A stretch of DNA of 21,147 bases. Origin: Bacillota bacterium. Its GTDB lineage: Bacteria > Bacillota > Clostridia > Acetivibrionales > DTU013. Shown here piece by piece: positions 7,703 through 15,932 of this stretch (position 1 is the first letter of the stretch; every line of letters begins with the position of its first letter). The stretch is taken from positions 1 to 21,147 of the forward strand of contig JAEZCO010000019.1 in NCBI GenBank assembly GCA_023433505.1, given 5' to 3'. The translations under genes and the position numbers were made by a program. The notes under the pieces were generated by a model. The model worked only from the letters and a program-made list of their open reading frames with translations. It was not told the origin of the DNA and ran no database searches.

Positions 7703-7736
7703 TTCCAAAGAGGCGGGCATAAGCCCGCCCCTGGAA
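7703..7736 (-). terminator. Terminator at the end of the sugar-transport operon
   Basis: A GGCGGGC (7712-7718) / GCCCGCC (7723-7729) stem with a 4-nt loop is extended by TTCCA/TGGAA arms. On the - strand it follows the solute-binding gene stop by about 10 bases and runs into TCTTT, a short T-tract. Confidence 0.75.
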
Positions 7737-7745
7737 CGGAGGATT

Positions 7746-9524
7746 TTACTTTGCACCTTTAGCAAAATTATCATATGCTTTTTGGTATAACTGCAGAAAT
7801 TCATCCAGCTTGTAATTCTTCAGGTCATTCAAGTAGGCATCCCAATCATTGTTGATATCCTTGCTGCCTACAACAAATTCCGCCAGGGATTTGCCGACAT
7901 ACGTATTGATGTTGGTAGCCATTTCATTGAATTTTGCAGTATCGTCATCGGACATAAACAGCATGTTGGGAAGATCATAGGGATAATAGTACTTCTCCAG
8001 AGGGATGGTTTCTTTCTCAAGCCTTGCCTCATAATAGGTGGGATCCGAGTTTAGAACATCCTCTGCCGGGCTGGGAGTGTAAAGGTTCCGGAATTCTTTC
8101 GTATCGAGGAAGCAACCGCTGTATAGCGTCCGGTTCATCAACGTGTTTGCAAGGTCGGAATTGGTAGGATGGTTGATCAGGGTATATTTGACATCCGGCC
8201 CCAAGACCGAAGGTATTCCCGGTTTTGCGTAATCCCAGTCAACACCTTGCGTACCGCGGGACTTCAACAGGGAAACCTCCGGATCCATGAAATAGTCAAC
8301 TACGCGGAAAGCAGCTTCAGGATTCTTGCATTTGTCGGTTATTGCAAACTGGGCGGATGTATTCTGGTTAACCGAGGATATACCGTATATATTGGACTGG
8401 TATTGAACCCCTCCGGGTCCTTTGAGGGGAGGGATGGCATGGTAAGTGCCGTAAGCTTCCTTATCATTTATATCGATGGTACATCCGATATGCATGTCAA
8501 CAAACGCACCGACACTCAAAGGCTTTTTCATGGCTGTTGCCTTCGCCTGTTCCATGGTTTGAGAAAAGGCGGCTTTATCAATGAGACCTTGCGAATAAAG
8601 CTTGTGCATATAAGCAAGCGCATCCTTGAACTCAGGTTTGTCGGCAGAGAAAATGACCTTGCCGCTTTCGTCGACGTAGCACTCGTTAGAGCCTGTAAGC
8701 CATTTGCAGGTATGCGCAGAGTACGGAATGAAGGAATTCACCAGCCAGTAATCAATTGTTTCGTCAATATCTGCGGTCAGTGGAATTACATTTTTTGACC
8801 CTACGTTTCCGGGATCCTGAGTTTTAAATGCCAGCAGCATTTTCTCAAATTCCTCGGTAGTCGTCGGAACAGGCATATTCAATTTTTTGAGCCACTCCAT
8901 ATTGACCCACATTTTCGGATAGGACCCGCAGTGATGGCATTGGTCCCCCGAGTTCAAACCATAGATATTACCGTCGGTTGCCACCATGATCTGCTTTAGC
9001 TGAGGGTACTGGTCATACAGTTTCTTGAGTTCATAGCCGTACTTGTCAATCAAGCCGTTCAGCGGTATGAATATTTTATCCTGGGTACCGTACTTGATCA
9101 TCTCCGACATGGAAAAAGCGGACGTCTGAGACATAAGGAATACCTCGGGGTAATCATTGCTCGCCAGCAGCAGGTTTTTGGTCGTTGTAGTATCCGATGC
9201 GTTGCTTGGCCGTTTCGTGACTTTTAAAGTCACATTGGTCTTTTCCTCCAGATACTTCAAAAATTCATTCTTTTCTACATCTGCCTTAGGATCGATGTCC
9301 ACATAGCATGTAATGGTGAGCTTGTCCTTTACAATGGGTAATTGGCCGGCGGCCGAAACTCCGGACGCATCAGCTTGTCCCCCTTCGGCCGGGGCGCTGT
9401 CAAGGCCTGACGCATTCGACCCCGCAATTGTAGTTTTTGTGCCGCCTGCACTTCCGCAGCCGGCTGCCGAAGATATCAGCAGCATTGCGATAAGAATAAA
9501 ACCGATTGCTCTTTTGCAGCTCAT
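7746..9524 (-). CDS. Extracellular carbohydrate-binding lipoprotein of an ABC importer (LplA-like)
   Basis: The protein has 592 residues. The signal peptide ends in a lipobox, S-S-A-A-G-C, with the lipidated cysteine at 23, followed by a Gly/Ala/Ser-rich linker. The mature part has features of large family-1 solute-binding proteins of the LplA type: an I-T-C-Y-V-D start strand, D-Y-P-E-V-F, then W-V-N-M-E-W-L-K-K-L with P-T-T-T-E-E-F, and a C-terminal A-A-F-R-V-V-D-Y-F-M. It captures a sugar, oligosaccharide or sugar-derived ligand outside the cell and hands it to the two permeases encoded just upstream in the same direction. AAAGGAGG precedes the ATG with 8-base spacing, the best ribosome site of the operon, fitting the excess of binding protein such systems need. 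A hairpin sits in the 88-base gap before it and a terminator follows. The ligand cannot be deduced. Confidence 0.92.
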   Translation of the reverse strand: MSCKRAIGFILIAMLLISSAAGCGSAGGTKTTIAGSNASGLDSAPAEGGQADASGVSAAGQLPIVKDKLTITCYVDIDPKADVEKNEFLKYLEEKTNVTLKVTKRPSNASDTTTTKNLLLASNDYPEVFLMSQTSAFSMSEMIKYGTQDKIFIPLNGLIDKYGYELKKLYDQYPQLKQIMVATDGNIYGLNSGDQCHHCGSYPKMWVNMEWLKKLNMPVPTTTEEFEKMLLAFKTQDPGNVGSKNVIPLTADIDETIDYWLVNSFIPYSAHTCKWLTGSNECYVDESGKVIFSADKPEFKDALAYMHKLYSQGLIDKAAFSQTMEQAKATAMKKPLSVGAFVDMHIGCTIDINDKEAYGTYHAIPPLKGPGGVQYQSNIYGISSVNQNTSAQFAITDKCKNPEAAFRVVDYFMDPEVSLLKSRGTQGVDWDYAKPGIPSVLGPDVKYTLINHPTNSDLANTLMNRTLYSGCFLDTKEFRNLYTPSPAEDVLNSDPTYYEARLEKETIPLEKYYYPYDLPNMLFMSDDDTAKFNEMATNINTYVGKSLAEFVVGSKDINNDWDAYLNDLKNYKLDEFLQLYQKAYDNFAKGAK

Positions 9525-9574
9525 CCTCTGAACCTCCTTTTAATTTTTACTGTACGCTACAGCTTTATTTATTC

Positions 9575-9590
9575 TAAGGCTGCCGCCTTA
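9575..9590 (-). other. Intercistronic hairpin upstream of the binding-protein gene
   Basis: TAAGGC (9575-9580) and GCCTTA (9585-9590) form a 6-bp stem with a 4-nt loop in the permease-to-binding-protein gap. No T-run follows on the - strand. It may stabilise the downstream mRNA segment; this is inference. Confidence 0.4.
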
Positions 9591-9612
9591 AAATACAAGG
9601 ATTGGTGCGGCT

Positions 9613-10506
9613 CTAGCCTTTTATGGCTCCTACCATGATGCCTCTGATAAAATACTTCTGAATAAACGGGTAAAGTATCATTACCGGCAGACTTGAAACG
9701 ATGATGAGTGAATATTGCAGGAGATTTTTCAAATATTGCTGGTCCAAAACCGATTTGACATCGGAAATGTTAGGCATATTGACTCCGCTGATCAGAATAT
9801 CCCTCAACACAAGCTGAAGCGGCCTCATATTGGGATCATCCAGGTAAAGCAGCGCAGGGAAAAAGGAATTCCACTGCCATATGGCATAAAGAAGCACATT
9901 TACCGCGATGATAGGCTTTGACAGAGGGATAACCATTTTAATGAAAAAAACGGAATCGCGGCATCCGTCCAAGCTGGCGCTTTCATAAATGTCTGCCGGG
10001 ATCGTGGTTTCGATATAAGTCCGTGTTATGATAACATTCCAGACCGCCAGAGCATTAGGCAGGACCATGGCCCATACGGTATTGATCAGATCAAGCCTGC
10101 GAACGCAAAGATAGGTAGGTATCATACCACCGTTAAAAAGCATTGTGAAGATAAACAGGAACATCAGAACCCTCCTGCCCGCAATATCCTTCCTTGACAG
10201 CGGGTAGGCCGCCATCAGGGTAAGAACGACGCTTATAACCGTACCTAACAAGGTGTAGACAAAGGTATTGACGAAACCCTTCAAAATATAATCGGAGGAG
10301 AAGATTGTCTTATAGCCGAAGAGGGTGAACTCCACCGGCCAGAAATAGACGGCTCCCCTTGCAATGGCGCTGGCCGAGCTAAAGGAATTGGCTACGATGA
10401 ATACGACAGGAATGATTATAACTATAACCGCAGCCCACAGGAATGCTAAAACCATAAACATGAAAATTCTATCGGAAGTGGAATTGAAATTCTTGATTCG
10501 ATTCAT
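9613..10506 (-). CDS. Carbohydrate ABC transporter permease, second subunit (LplC/YtcP-like)
   Basis: The protein has 297 residues with six predicted membrane segments. The EAA loop that docks the ATPase is visible at about residues 175-198 as E-S-A-S-L-D-G-C-R, then P-L-S-K-P. The N-terminal D-R-I-F-M and the C-terminal G-I-M-V-G-A-I-K-G are typical of the LplC/YtcP branch of MalG-type permeases. The frame can start at a TTG (10515), but GGGGG directly abuts that codon and lies 9 bases before the ATG at 10506, so the ATG is preferred. The gap to the upstream permease gene is under 40 bases, so both are surely co-transcribed. It pairs with that permease to form the channel. No ATPase gene is in the operon; these systems normally use a shared MsmX/MsiK-type ATPase encoded elsewhere. 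Confidence 0.92.
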   Translation of the reverse strand: MNRIKNFNSTSDRIFMFMVLAFLWAAVIVIIIPVVFIVANSFSSASAIARGAVYFWPVEFTLFGYKTIFSSDYILKGFVNTFVYTLLGTVISVVLTLMAAYPLSRKDIAGRRVLMFLFIFTMLFNGGMIPTYLCVRRLDLINTVWAMVLPNALAVWNVIITRTYIETTIPADIYESASLDGCRDSVFFIKMVIPLSKPIIAVNVLLYAIWQWNSFFPALLYLDDPNMRPLQLVLRDILISGVNMPNISDVKSVLDQQYLKNLLQYSLIIVSSLPVMILYPFIQKYFIRGIMVGAIKG

Positions 10507-10541
10507 GCCGATCAACCCCCGGATTTTATTTTTTATACCGC

Positions 10542-11462
10542 TTAAAATAGTGACGTATCCCCTATTTTTTTTGCTCCCCAGTTGGCTAAAAGCAATAAAA
10601 ACAGATTTACGACCGAATTGAAAAATCCCACTGCCGTAGCATAGGAATATTGGATGCTCTGCAAACCCCGCTTGTATACAAAGGTATTTATTATTTCAGA
10701 CTGGCCTATATTTAACGGGTTTTGCATGACATACACCTTTTCATAGGCGATTCCAAGCATGTTGCCTATAGCCAGAATAAGCATGATAATTATCGTTGGC
10801 GATATTACAGGAATATCGACATACCTGATTTTCTGAAACCTGCTGGCTCCGTCAATAATGGACGCTTCTATCAGACTCGTATCGACGGAAGACAGCGCCG
10901 CAATGTATATTATCGCCGAGTAGCCCATCGTCTGCCACACTCCGGACCAAACATAGATCGACCTGAACATGGAGGGATTCCCCATGAAATTGATAGGCTC
11001 AAACCCAAGTAAGGCAATCACATGATTGACGAAGCCGTTGTGCAAATCCAGAAACTGCATCGTCATTGCTACCAGCACAACAGTAGATATGAAATAAGGG
11101 GCATAGGTCACCGTTTGGACCAGCTTTTTGAAGCGGATATTCTGTACTTCATTTATGGCAATAGCCAGGATGATCGGGATAGGAAAACTGGCCGCCAGAT
11201 TATAGACGCTGATGATTATCGTATTTAGAAACAACTGCTTGAAAGTCGGAGACGTGACAAATTCAATGTAGTATTTCAATCCGACCCACTGGCTGCCAAA
11301 AATTCCCCGGCGTACGGAAAAATTCTCAAAGGATACCAAAACGCCGGACATCGGCCAATAATTGAATACCAGCAGCAAAGCAAGGGGAGGCAGAATCATC
11401 AAGTAAACTTCCCAATGCTTTTTGATCGAACTTGATAATTTTAAGGAATTATGTTGGGGCAT
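10542..11462 (-). CDS. Carbohydrate ABC transporter permease, first subunit (LplB-like)
   Basis: The protein has 306 residues with about six membrane helices, beginning L-M-I-L-P-P-L-A-L-L-L-V-F-N-Y-W-P-M-S-G, the hallmark entry of LplB/UgpA-type permeases. The EAA loop is at about residues 199-219 (E-A-S-I-I-D-G-A-S-R, then D-I-P-V-I-S-P), with the invariant Gly at 205. It is the first of three co-directional transport genes and forms the channel with the next permease. The ATG is preceded by AAAGGA at a rather long spacing of about 13 bases. The 156-base gap to the regulator gene upstream may hold the operon promoter, but I see only weak candidates (TTGTTG and TAACAT, 17 apart) and no hairpin, so read-through from the regulator gene is also possible. 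Confidence 0.92.
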   Translation of the reverse strand: MPQHNSLKLSSSIKKHWEVYLMILPPLALLLVFNYWPMSGVLVSFENFSVRRGIFGSQWVGLKYYIEFVTSPTFKQLFLNTIIISVYNLAASFPIPIILAIAINEVQNIRFKKLVQTVTYAPYFISTVVLVAMTMQFLDLHNGFVNHVIALLGFEPINFMGNPSMFRSIYVWSGVWQTMGYSAIIYIAALSSVDTSLIEASIIDGASRFQKIRYVDIPVISPTIIIMLILAIGNMLGIAYEKVYVMQNPLNIGQSEIINTFVYKRGLQSIQYSYATAVGFFNSVVNLFLLLLANWGAKKIGDTSLF

Positions 11463-11618
11463 GGTAGATTTATCATCCTTTACAGTTATTGTGTCGGATT
11501 CGCCGGACCACAGCTAAATGTTAGCAACAAAACATAGACCCAACAAGAGTAAAAGTTTAAGAAACACCTATTTTTATAAGAAATGCAATGACACATTTTA
11601 TCAGGAAAGTGACTTTTT

Positions 11619-13955
11619 TTAATAATCTTCCCTACTGCTTTTATCAGCAATAGGCTTATTTATTCCCCTCTGCTGAAACCTATATTCACTGGGGGTTATA
11701 TTCATGATTTTCTTAAATGCCTTTCTGAAGGCATTAATGCTGTTGTACCCGGCCTTGTGGGAGACTTCTTCAATGTTGCCGCTTTGGTTCAGCAGCTCAC
11801 AGCCCTTGCTTATTCTCAATTTCTCCAGGTATACGGAAAAATTCATCCCCGTATTTTCCTTGAAAACCTTCGAAAGATACGGAGGCGCAAATCCGAATTT
11901 ATCTGCTATGGATGCAAGATTCATATCAAGATCGGCGAAATTCAGCCGGACATATTCAATGATCGTGTTGATTTTACGGGAGGTAATGCTGATATTTTTC
12001 GCAATGCCGACGATCTCGCAGATTCGTGAGCATATACTGCTGTAATCCTCGAAAATCTTCTCGACGGAATTCTGGCGCCTTTCGATTTTCAGAATTAATT
12101 CGCCAACCAGCTTTCCTTCGGGATAGGATTCAAGGTCCAGCAGGCTGTTGGTTTTTATCAGCGTACTGTATACCTCATTAATAAGGCTTTTTGACATAAA
12201 GCACGAAAGATTCCGCTTCACGAAATTCTCTTTATAAAGGTGGTCCAGGATATATTTAACCTTATTGAAATGCCCTTCTTTCAGGTTATTCAGAAGCTGA
12301 ATTTCAAATTCTACCGGGTAGTAGAAACAATCCTTGCCCTGTTTTACATCCTTATACCATAGAACATTTTTATTATTTACCAGAATGTTGTTGTCAATTG
12401 CAACGTTTGCAGCATTGTATGATTCGGAGGCATCCATCATGTTTTCAAATACCGTCCCTACGGAAAAAAACAGGGATATCTCATGGGCTTCATAAATTGA
12501 CTGGCAAACCCTGTTAAGCTCAGTATCAATATATTCATCCAGGTCCACCGTCCCAACAGAAGTCAAACTCACTATATAGACGTTGGAATCAAAGTTTTTG
12601 TTATAGAGATAGAAATCGTTGAAACGCCTGTGCAGCGCTTCTTCTATCCGTACTTTTGCAGTGTTGAACCTCATAAGATCCGTTTGTACGTCTCTCTGCG
12701 GGTCCGAATCGATTTTTACGCAAACAACGATTTTTTTACCCCTCAGCTCCGGCAGTCCGAATTGGGATATGGCCCAGTCAATTTCCTGCCCGCTGGAAAA
12801 CTCCCTTTTTAAAAGCTTTTCAACAAATGTGTTCTGAAGCATCGGCAGCATACGCTGCATATTATTCTTCAGGCTTGCATTATCATCGATCAGCCCTGTC
12901 AAAGATTGATCGATAAGCTTAATGTCGCTATTTCTCCCCCGATACGGGACATTTAGCCGGTCTACCAGGATACCGGCCAGATTTCTGACATGGTGGCTTT
13001 TCTGGGTGGCTATAAGAAAAATCACCGCCAAGCCTGTAACAATACATAAAATCATTGTCAATTCAGTGACTCGATGCAAACCGTCGACCTTTTTCATAAC
13101 GGTTGAATAGGGCAAAATCCCTACGTATTTCCATCCGTTGTTGGGGGAAGTGGTGTAGGATAGTAAATAACTTCTGCCGTTGACCTTTAATTCCTGATGT
13201 CCCGAATTTTCATCATAGCTTATGCCGTCGTATGATTTCAAATCCAGACCGTTGTCATAGGAAAGTATGGTGTTTTGGTCGGCATCCAGGATTTCAAAGC
13301 TGCCGTGTTCTTCAAGATACTTGTCCTTTATGGTCGAAATCACCTGATATTCAGGTATCAGGGTAACAACCGCACCGATGGAACCGGTATAATCGGGTAA
13401 GCCTTTTATGTAAACCATCATCCGGTCCACCCGCTGAAACCTTTTTACTGTTGCAACGGGCAGAAGCTTGCTGTTTCCCCGTATACCCTGCATCATATGA
13501 TTCCATTCCCCGGAGGTCATGTCCGAATACTGCATAAAGGAATCATAAAACTGGCTGTTGTTGAAAAACATTTCCTGACTTCCTACTACGATACCGGGAT
13601 CCTTAAAATATACATAAACATCCTGTACGAAATTATTCGAACAGAGATAGGACTTTAATGAGTCTCTGAAATTTATCATTTTAATAATACTTCGCTGGTC
13701 AATATCGGGGTTTGGGCAGTAAACCAGATTACTGGCACAGGCGGCTTTGGATATCTGATCGGTAAGTCCCCTGGTTTCAGCCAGCCTTTCATCAATGATT
13801 TGACAGCATTTTTCAAGGGCCGAAATGTTGGACTCCTGCGAATCATTTTTGACTACACCGATAACTTGATTATAGTAAAACAGGCTAAAGCACAAAGGAT
13901 ACAAAAATATAAAGAGGTAGGTAACAAAAATACTCATATATAATCTTGCCTTCAA
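11619..13955 (-). CDS. Membrane-anchored sensor/AraC-type transcriptional regulator (YesN/YtdP-like architecture)
   Basis: The protein has 778 residues from the TTG chosen. A first membrane helix (about 7-27) and a second (about 298-318) enclose a 270-residue extracytoplasmic region resembling a Cache-type sensor. A long cytoplasmic linker follows. The last 100 or so residues are a double helix-turn-helix AraC domain: I-I-E-Y-V-R-L-N-F, L-A-S-I-A-D-K-F-G-F-A-P-P-Y-L-S-K-V-F-K, then F-R-K-A-F-K-K-I-M-N-I-T-P-S-E-Y-R. Such one-protein sensors usually sit beside LplABC-type operons and activate them when sugar is present outside. The frame opens at a GTG (13982), but AGGAGG (13965-13970 on the + strand, read as CCTCCT) lies inside that extension, 9 bases before the TTG at 13955, which decides the start. 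It is directly upstream of the permease genes on the same strand. Confidence 0.9.
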   Translation of the reverse strand: MKARLYMSIFVTYLFIFLYPLCFSLFYYNQVIGVVKNDSQESNISALEKCCQIIDERLAETRGLTDQISKAACASNLVYCPNPDIDQRSIIKMINFRDSLKSYLCSNNFVQDVYVYFKDPGIVVGSQEMFFNNSQFYDSFMQYSDMTSGEWNHMMQGIRGNSKLLPVATVKRFQRVDRMMVYIKGLPDYTGSIGAVVTLIPEYQVISTIKDKYLEEHGSFEILDADQNTILSYDNGLDLKSYDGISYDENSGHQELKVNGRSYLLSYTTSPNNGWKYVGILPYSTVMKKVDGLHRVTELTMILCIVTGLAVIFLIATQKSHHVRNLAGILVDRLNVPYRGRNSDIKLIDQSLTGLIDDNASLKNNMQRMLPMLQNTFVEKLLKREFSSGQEIDWAISQFGLPELRGKKIVVCVKIDSDPQRDVQTDLMRFNTAKVRIEEALHRRFNDFYLYNKNFDSNVYIVSLTSVGTVDLDEYIDTELNRVCQSIYEAHEISLFFSVGTVFENMMDASESYNAANVAIDNNILVNNKNVLWYKDVKQGKDCFYYPVEFEIQLLNNLKEGHFNKVKYILDHLYKENFVKRNLSCFMSKSLINEVYSTLIKTNSLLDLESYPEGKLVGELILKIERRQNSVEKIFEDYSSICSRICEIVGIAKNISITSRKINTIIEYVRLNFADLDMNLASIADKFGFAPPYLSKVFKENTGMNFSVYLEKLRISKGCELLNQSGNIEEVSHKAGYNSINAFRKAFKKIMNITPSEYRFQQRGINKPIADKSSREDY

Positions 13956-14364
13956 ATTAAAACCCCTCCTAAAGTGACTCACAATAAGTTTATCGGTTAC
14001 AGTACAATTGGATCAACATGGCGTACTATTTTATTAAATTTTACCTCCCAAATCTTCAGATTCAATATTTTCAGACTTTTCATCCAGTCCGAATGAAAAG
14101 GAAGTTGGATTTTTCCGGTGATACAGGCCTAGTGTTAAGGATTGCAGATATGCACTATTTTAATGCTTAAAAAAGTGTGTATGTTAAATATATCCACAAA
14201 GCCGCCGGTTTTCAACTGTAATGTTTTAATTAAACAGTAAAATATTAAGTTCGTTGTATATAAAGCGGTCTTGAAAGAAGCTGCAGATCTCCGATATGCA
14301 GTCACGGATGATTGCAGAAATATAAAAAAATTTGAAAATACATCCATGCGGTTCACAATATCCA
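13956..14364. other. Divergent intergenic region between the AraC-type regulator and MFS genes
   Basis: I see no credible gene here. The left end carries the ribosome site of the regulator (13965-13970) and weak - strand promoter matches (TTGATC and TAAACT, 18 apart, just before the GTG). The middle is AT-rich with one clear inverted repeat (14076-14100), and the right end leads into the MFS promoter. Confidence 0.6.
14076..14100. repeat. Inverted repeat in the regulator/MFS intergenic region
   Basis: CTTTTCAT (14076-14083) and ATGAAAAG (14093-14100) form a perfect 8-bp inverted repeat with a 9-base spacer, 120 bases upstream of the regulator start. It could be an operator or a hairpin in a long leader; nothing in the sequence decides between them. 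Confidence 0.5.
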
Positions 14365-14393
14365 TTGAAAGCGGCGGTCTCCTATGTTATAAT
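14365..14393 (+). promoter_or_regulatory. Near-consensus extended -10 promoter of the MFS gene
   Basis: TTGAAA (14365-14370) and TATAAT (14388-14393) have 17-base spacing, and TGT directly precedes the -10 box (extended -10). Predicted transcription begins near 14400, only about 30 bases before the MFS ATG. Confidence 0.8.
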
Positions 14394-14410
14394 TGCTGAA
14401 AGTTACGACT

Positions 14411-14428
14411 ATGAAAGCCGGTAAATAA
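14411..14428 (+). other. Five-codon minicistron abutting the MFS start
   Basis: ATG AAA GCC GGT AAA TAA (M-K-A-G-K) ends exactly at the base before the MFS ATG, about 10 bases from the predicted transcription start. Neither ATG has a good ribosome site. It may be chance, or a translational coupling device. Confidence 0.3.
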
Positions 14429-15694
14429 ATGAGAGTACACGGAAAAACACATCAGAGGTCCGCTTTAACGGAAGAAATACAGGTTGACAGCTTACAGAAG
14501 CATTCTGAAATAAAGGCACGCTACGGGTTTTTCAAGAATTTCCGCAACGACCGGGACTTTAATTTATTTTTGCTTGCAGGGCTGTTCGCCGGGATTGGCG
14601 CAGGCATTAATACATCGATATTCAACAACTATTTAAGCGATATATTCAAACTGTCCGAGGACCTCAGAGGTTTCCTTGAGGTTCCGAGAGAAGCGCCGGG
14701 CTTTTCGATCATGCTGATTCTGGCGGCATTAAGTTTTTTGGGCGATGTACGGATTGCAATGCTCGGTATGGCGGCGGCGGGACTGGGCATGCTTGGACTC
14801 GGCCTGCTGTCCCCGACCTTCGCGCTTATGATCATCTGGTTAATGATGTACAGCCTCGGCACACACATGATCATGCCTGTCACTCCATCCATCGGTATGT
14901 CTCTGTCCGATCCGGAATCCTTCGGCTCCAGGCTTGGAACGGTCAGTGCCTACGGTTTGTCCGGGAGTATCGTCGCCTACGTTTTTATCTTCCTGGGTTT
15001 TAATTTCATGCATATGACTTATCAGACCGCGTTTGTCACCGGTACCGTTTTCTACGTGTCCGCCGCTTTTGCGGTGGGACTGGTGAAGAGGGGCGGGCCG
15101 GAAGTCCGGAGAGTAAAATTTGTTTTTAGAAAACGCTATTCGCTCTATTATGTACTGGCCGTCATCAGCGGCGCAAGGAATCAAATTTTTCTGACGTTTG
15201 CGCCGTGGGTGCTGATCAAGGTGTTTACCGTAAAGCCTCAAATGTTCGCTGTCCTGGGTATGGTGGTTGCCCTTGTCAGTATAGGCACGCGGAAACTGGT
15301 CGGTCAATTGATTGACAGCCGCGGTGAGCGGTTTGTCCTGACGATGGAGGCCATTTTTTTGTTCGTCATCTGTCTCGGATATGCCTTCTCCGCCAGAATT
15401 TTCCCCGACGGCGTCGCCGTGGTAATCATTGCCGGCTGTTATGTCATTGACAATTCCATGGCTGCAGTCGAAATGGCTCGGTCAACCTACGTACGGAAGA
15501 TTGCCGTCGATCTTGCCGATGTAACTCCAACGCTGTCGACGGGCGTAAGCCTGCAGCACATCGCCTCAATGGTGATTCCTGTTTTCGGAGGCCTTTTGTG
15601 GCTGGCAGTCGGATATCAGGCCGTATTTATGGCAGCAGCCGTTATTGCATTCCTCAACCTGGTTCTTTCGCGCAAAATTAAGCTTGTGTCCTAA
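14429..15694 (+). CDS. MFS transporter
   Basis: The protein has 421 residues, about 12 membrane segments, and a soluble N-terminal tail of about 45 residues. The first helix starts D-F-N-L-F-L-L-A-G-L-F-A-G-I-G. A conserved-looking loop follows (R-G-F-L-E-V-P-R-E-A-P-G-F) of the kind seen in an uncharacterised MFS branch of Firmicutes. The central loop is basic (K-R-G-G-P-E-V-R-R), separating the two six-helix halves, and the second half contains a G-Q-L-I-D-S-R-G-E-R loop like the MFS signature. The substrate and direction are unknown. It is transcribed away from the sensor/AraC gene, from its own strong promoter. Its coding sequence looks richer in G and C than the flanking AT-rich spacers. 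The ATG is weakly supplied with a ribosome site, so an internal start cannot be excluded. Confidence 0.85.
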   Translation: MRVHGKTHQRSALTEEIQVDSLQKHSEIKARYGFFKNFRNDRDFNLFLLAGLFAGIGAGINTSIFNNYLSDIFKLSEDLRGFLEVPREAPGFSIMLILAALSFLGDVRIAMLGMAAAGLGMLGLGLLSPTFALMIIWLMMYSLGTHMIMPVTPSIGMSLSDPESFGSRLGTVSAYGLSGSIVAYVFIFLGFNFMHMTYQTAFVTGTVFYVSAAFAVGLVKRGGPEVRRVKFVFRKRYSLYYVLAVISGARNQIFLTFAPWVLIKVFTVKPQMFAVLGMVVALVSIGTRKLVGQLIDSRGERFVLTMEAIFLFVICLGYAFSARIFPDGVAVVIIAGCYVIDNSMAAVEMARSTYVRKIAVDLADVTPTLSTGVSLQHIASMVIPVFGGLLWLAVGYQAVFMAAAVIAFLNLVLSRKIKLVS

Positions 15695-15932
15695 TGGAAC
15701 CGTCCTATATTCAGGGCTAGTAATGATTGCGTCTTTTCTCTATGTGCCCTAATCTATTTTAATGTCCCCGACCACACCATCGGTCCGGCTGCGATACTCC
15801 ATTTTTGAATCATCGCCTGCCTGTAAGGTCTGCCTGCTCAATATGGAGCAGAGCTTTTTTCTTTTCCAATCCCCCTCAACGTTTATTAGCAATACGAATA
15901 AACTCTTTAAAGCCTTTCCTGCACCAGGCAAA

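Noticed and set aside
8169..8798. Open frame of 209 codons on the + strand
   Set aside because: It is antisense to the solute-binding lipoprotein gene, has no family features, and reflects the codon bias of the real gene.
11513..11525. GCTAA-ATG-TTAGC inverted repeat upstream of the first permease gene
   Set aside because: The arms are only 5 bp and the AT-rich spacer makes a chance match likely; I found no second copy upstream of the other operon genes.
14840..15307. Open frame of 155 codons on the - strand
   Set aside because: It is antisense to the MFS gene, rich in His, Gln and Arg, with no membrane segment or motif.
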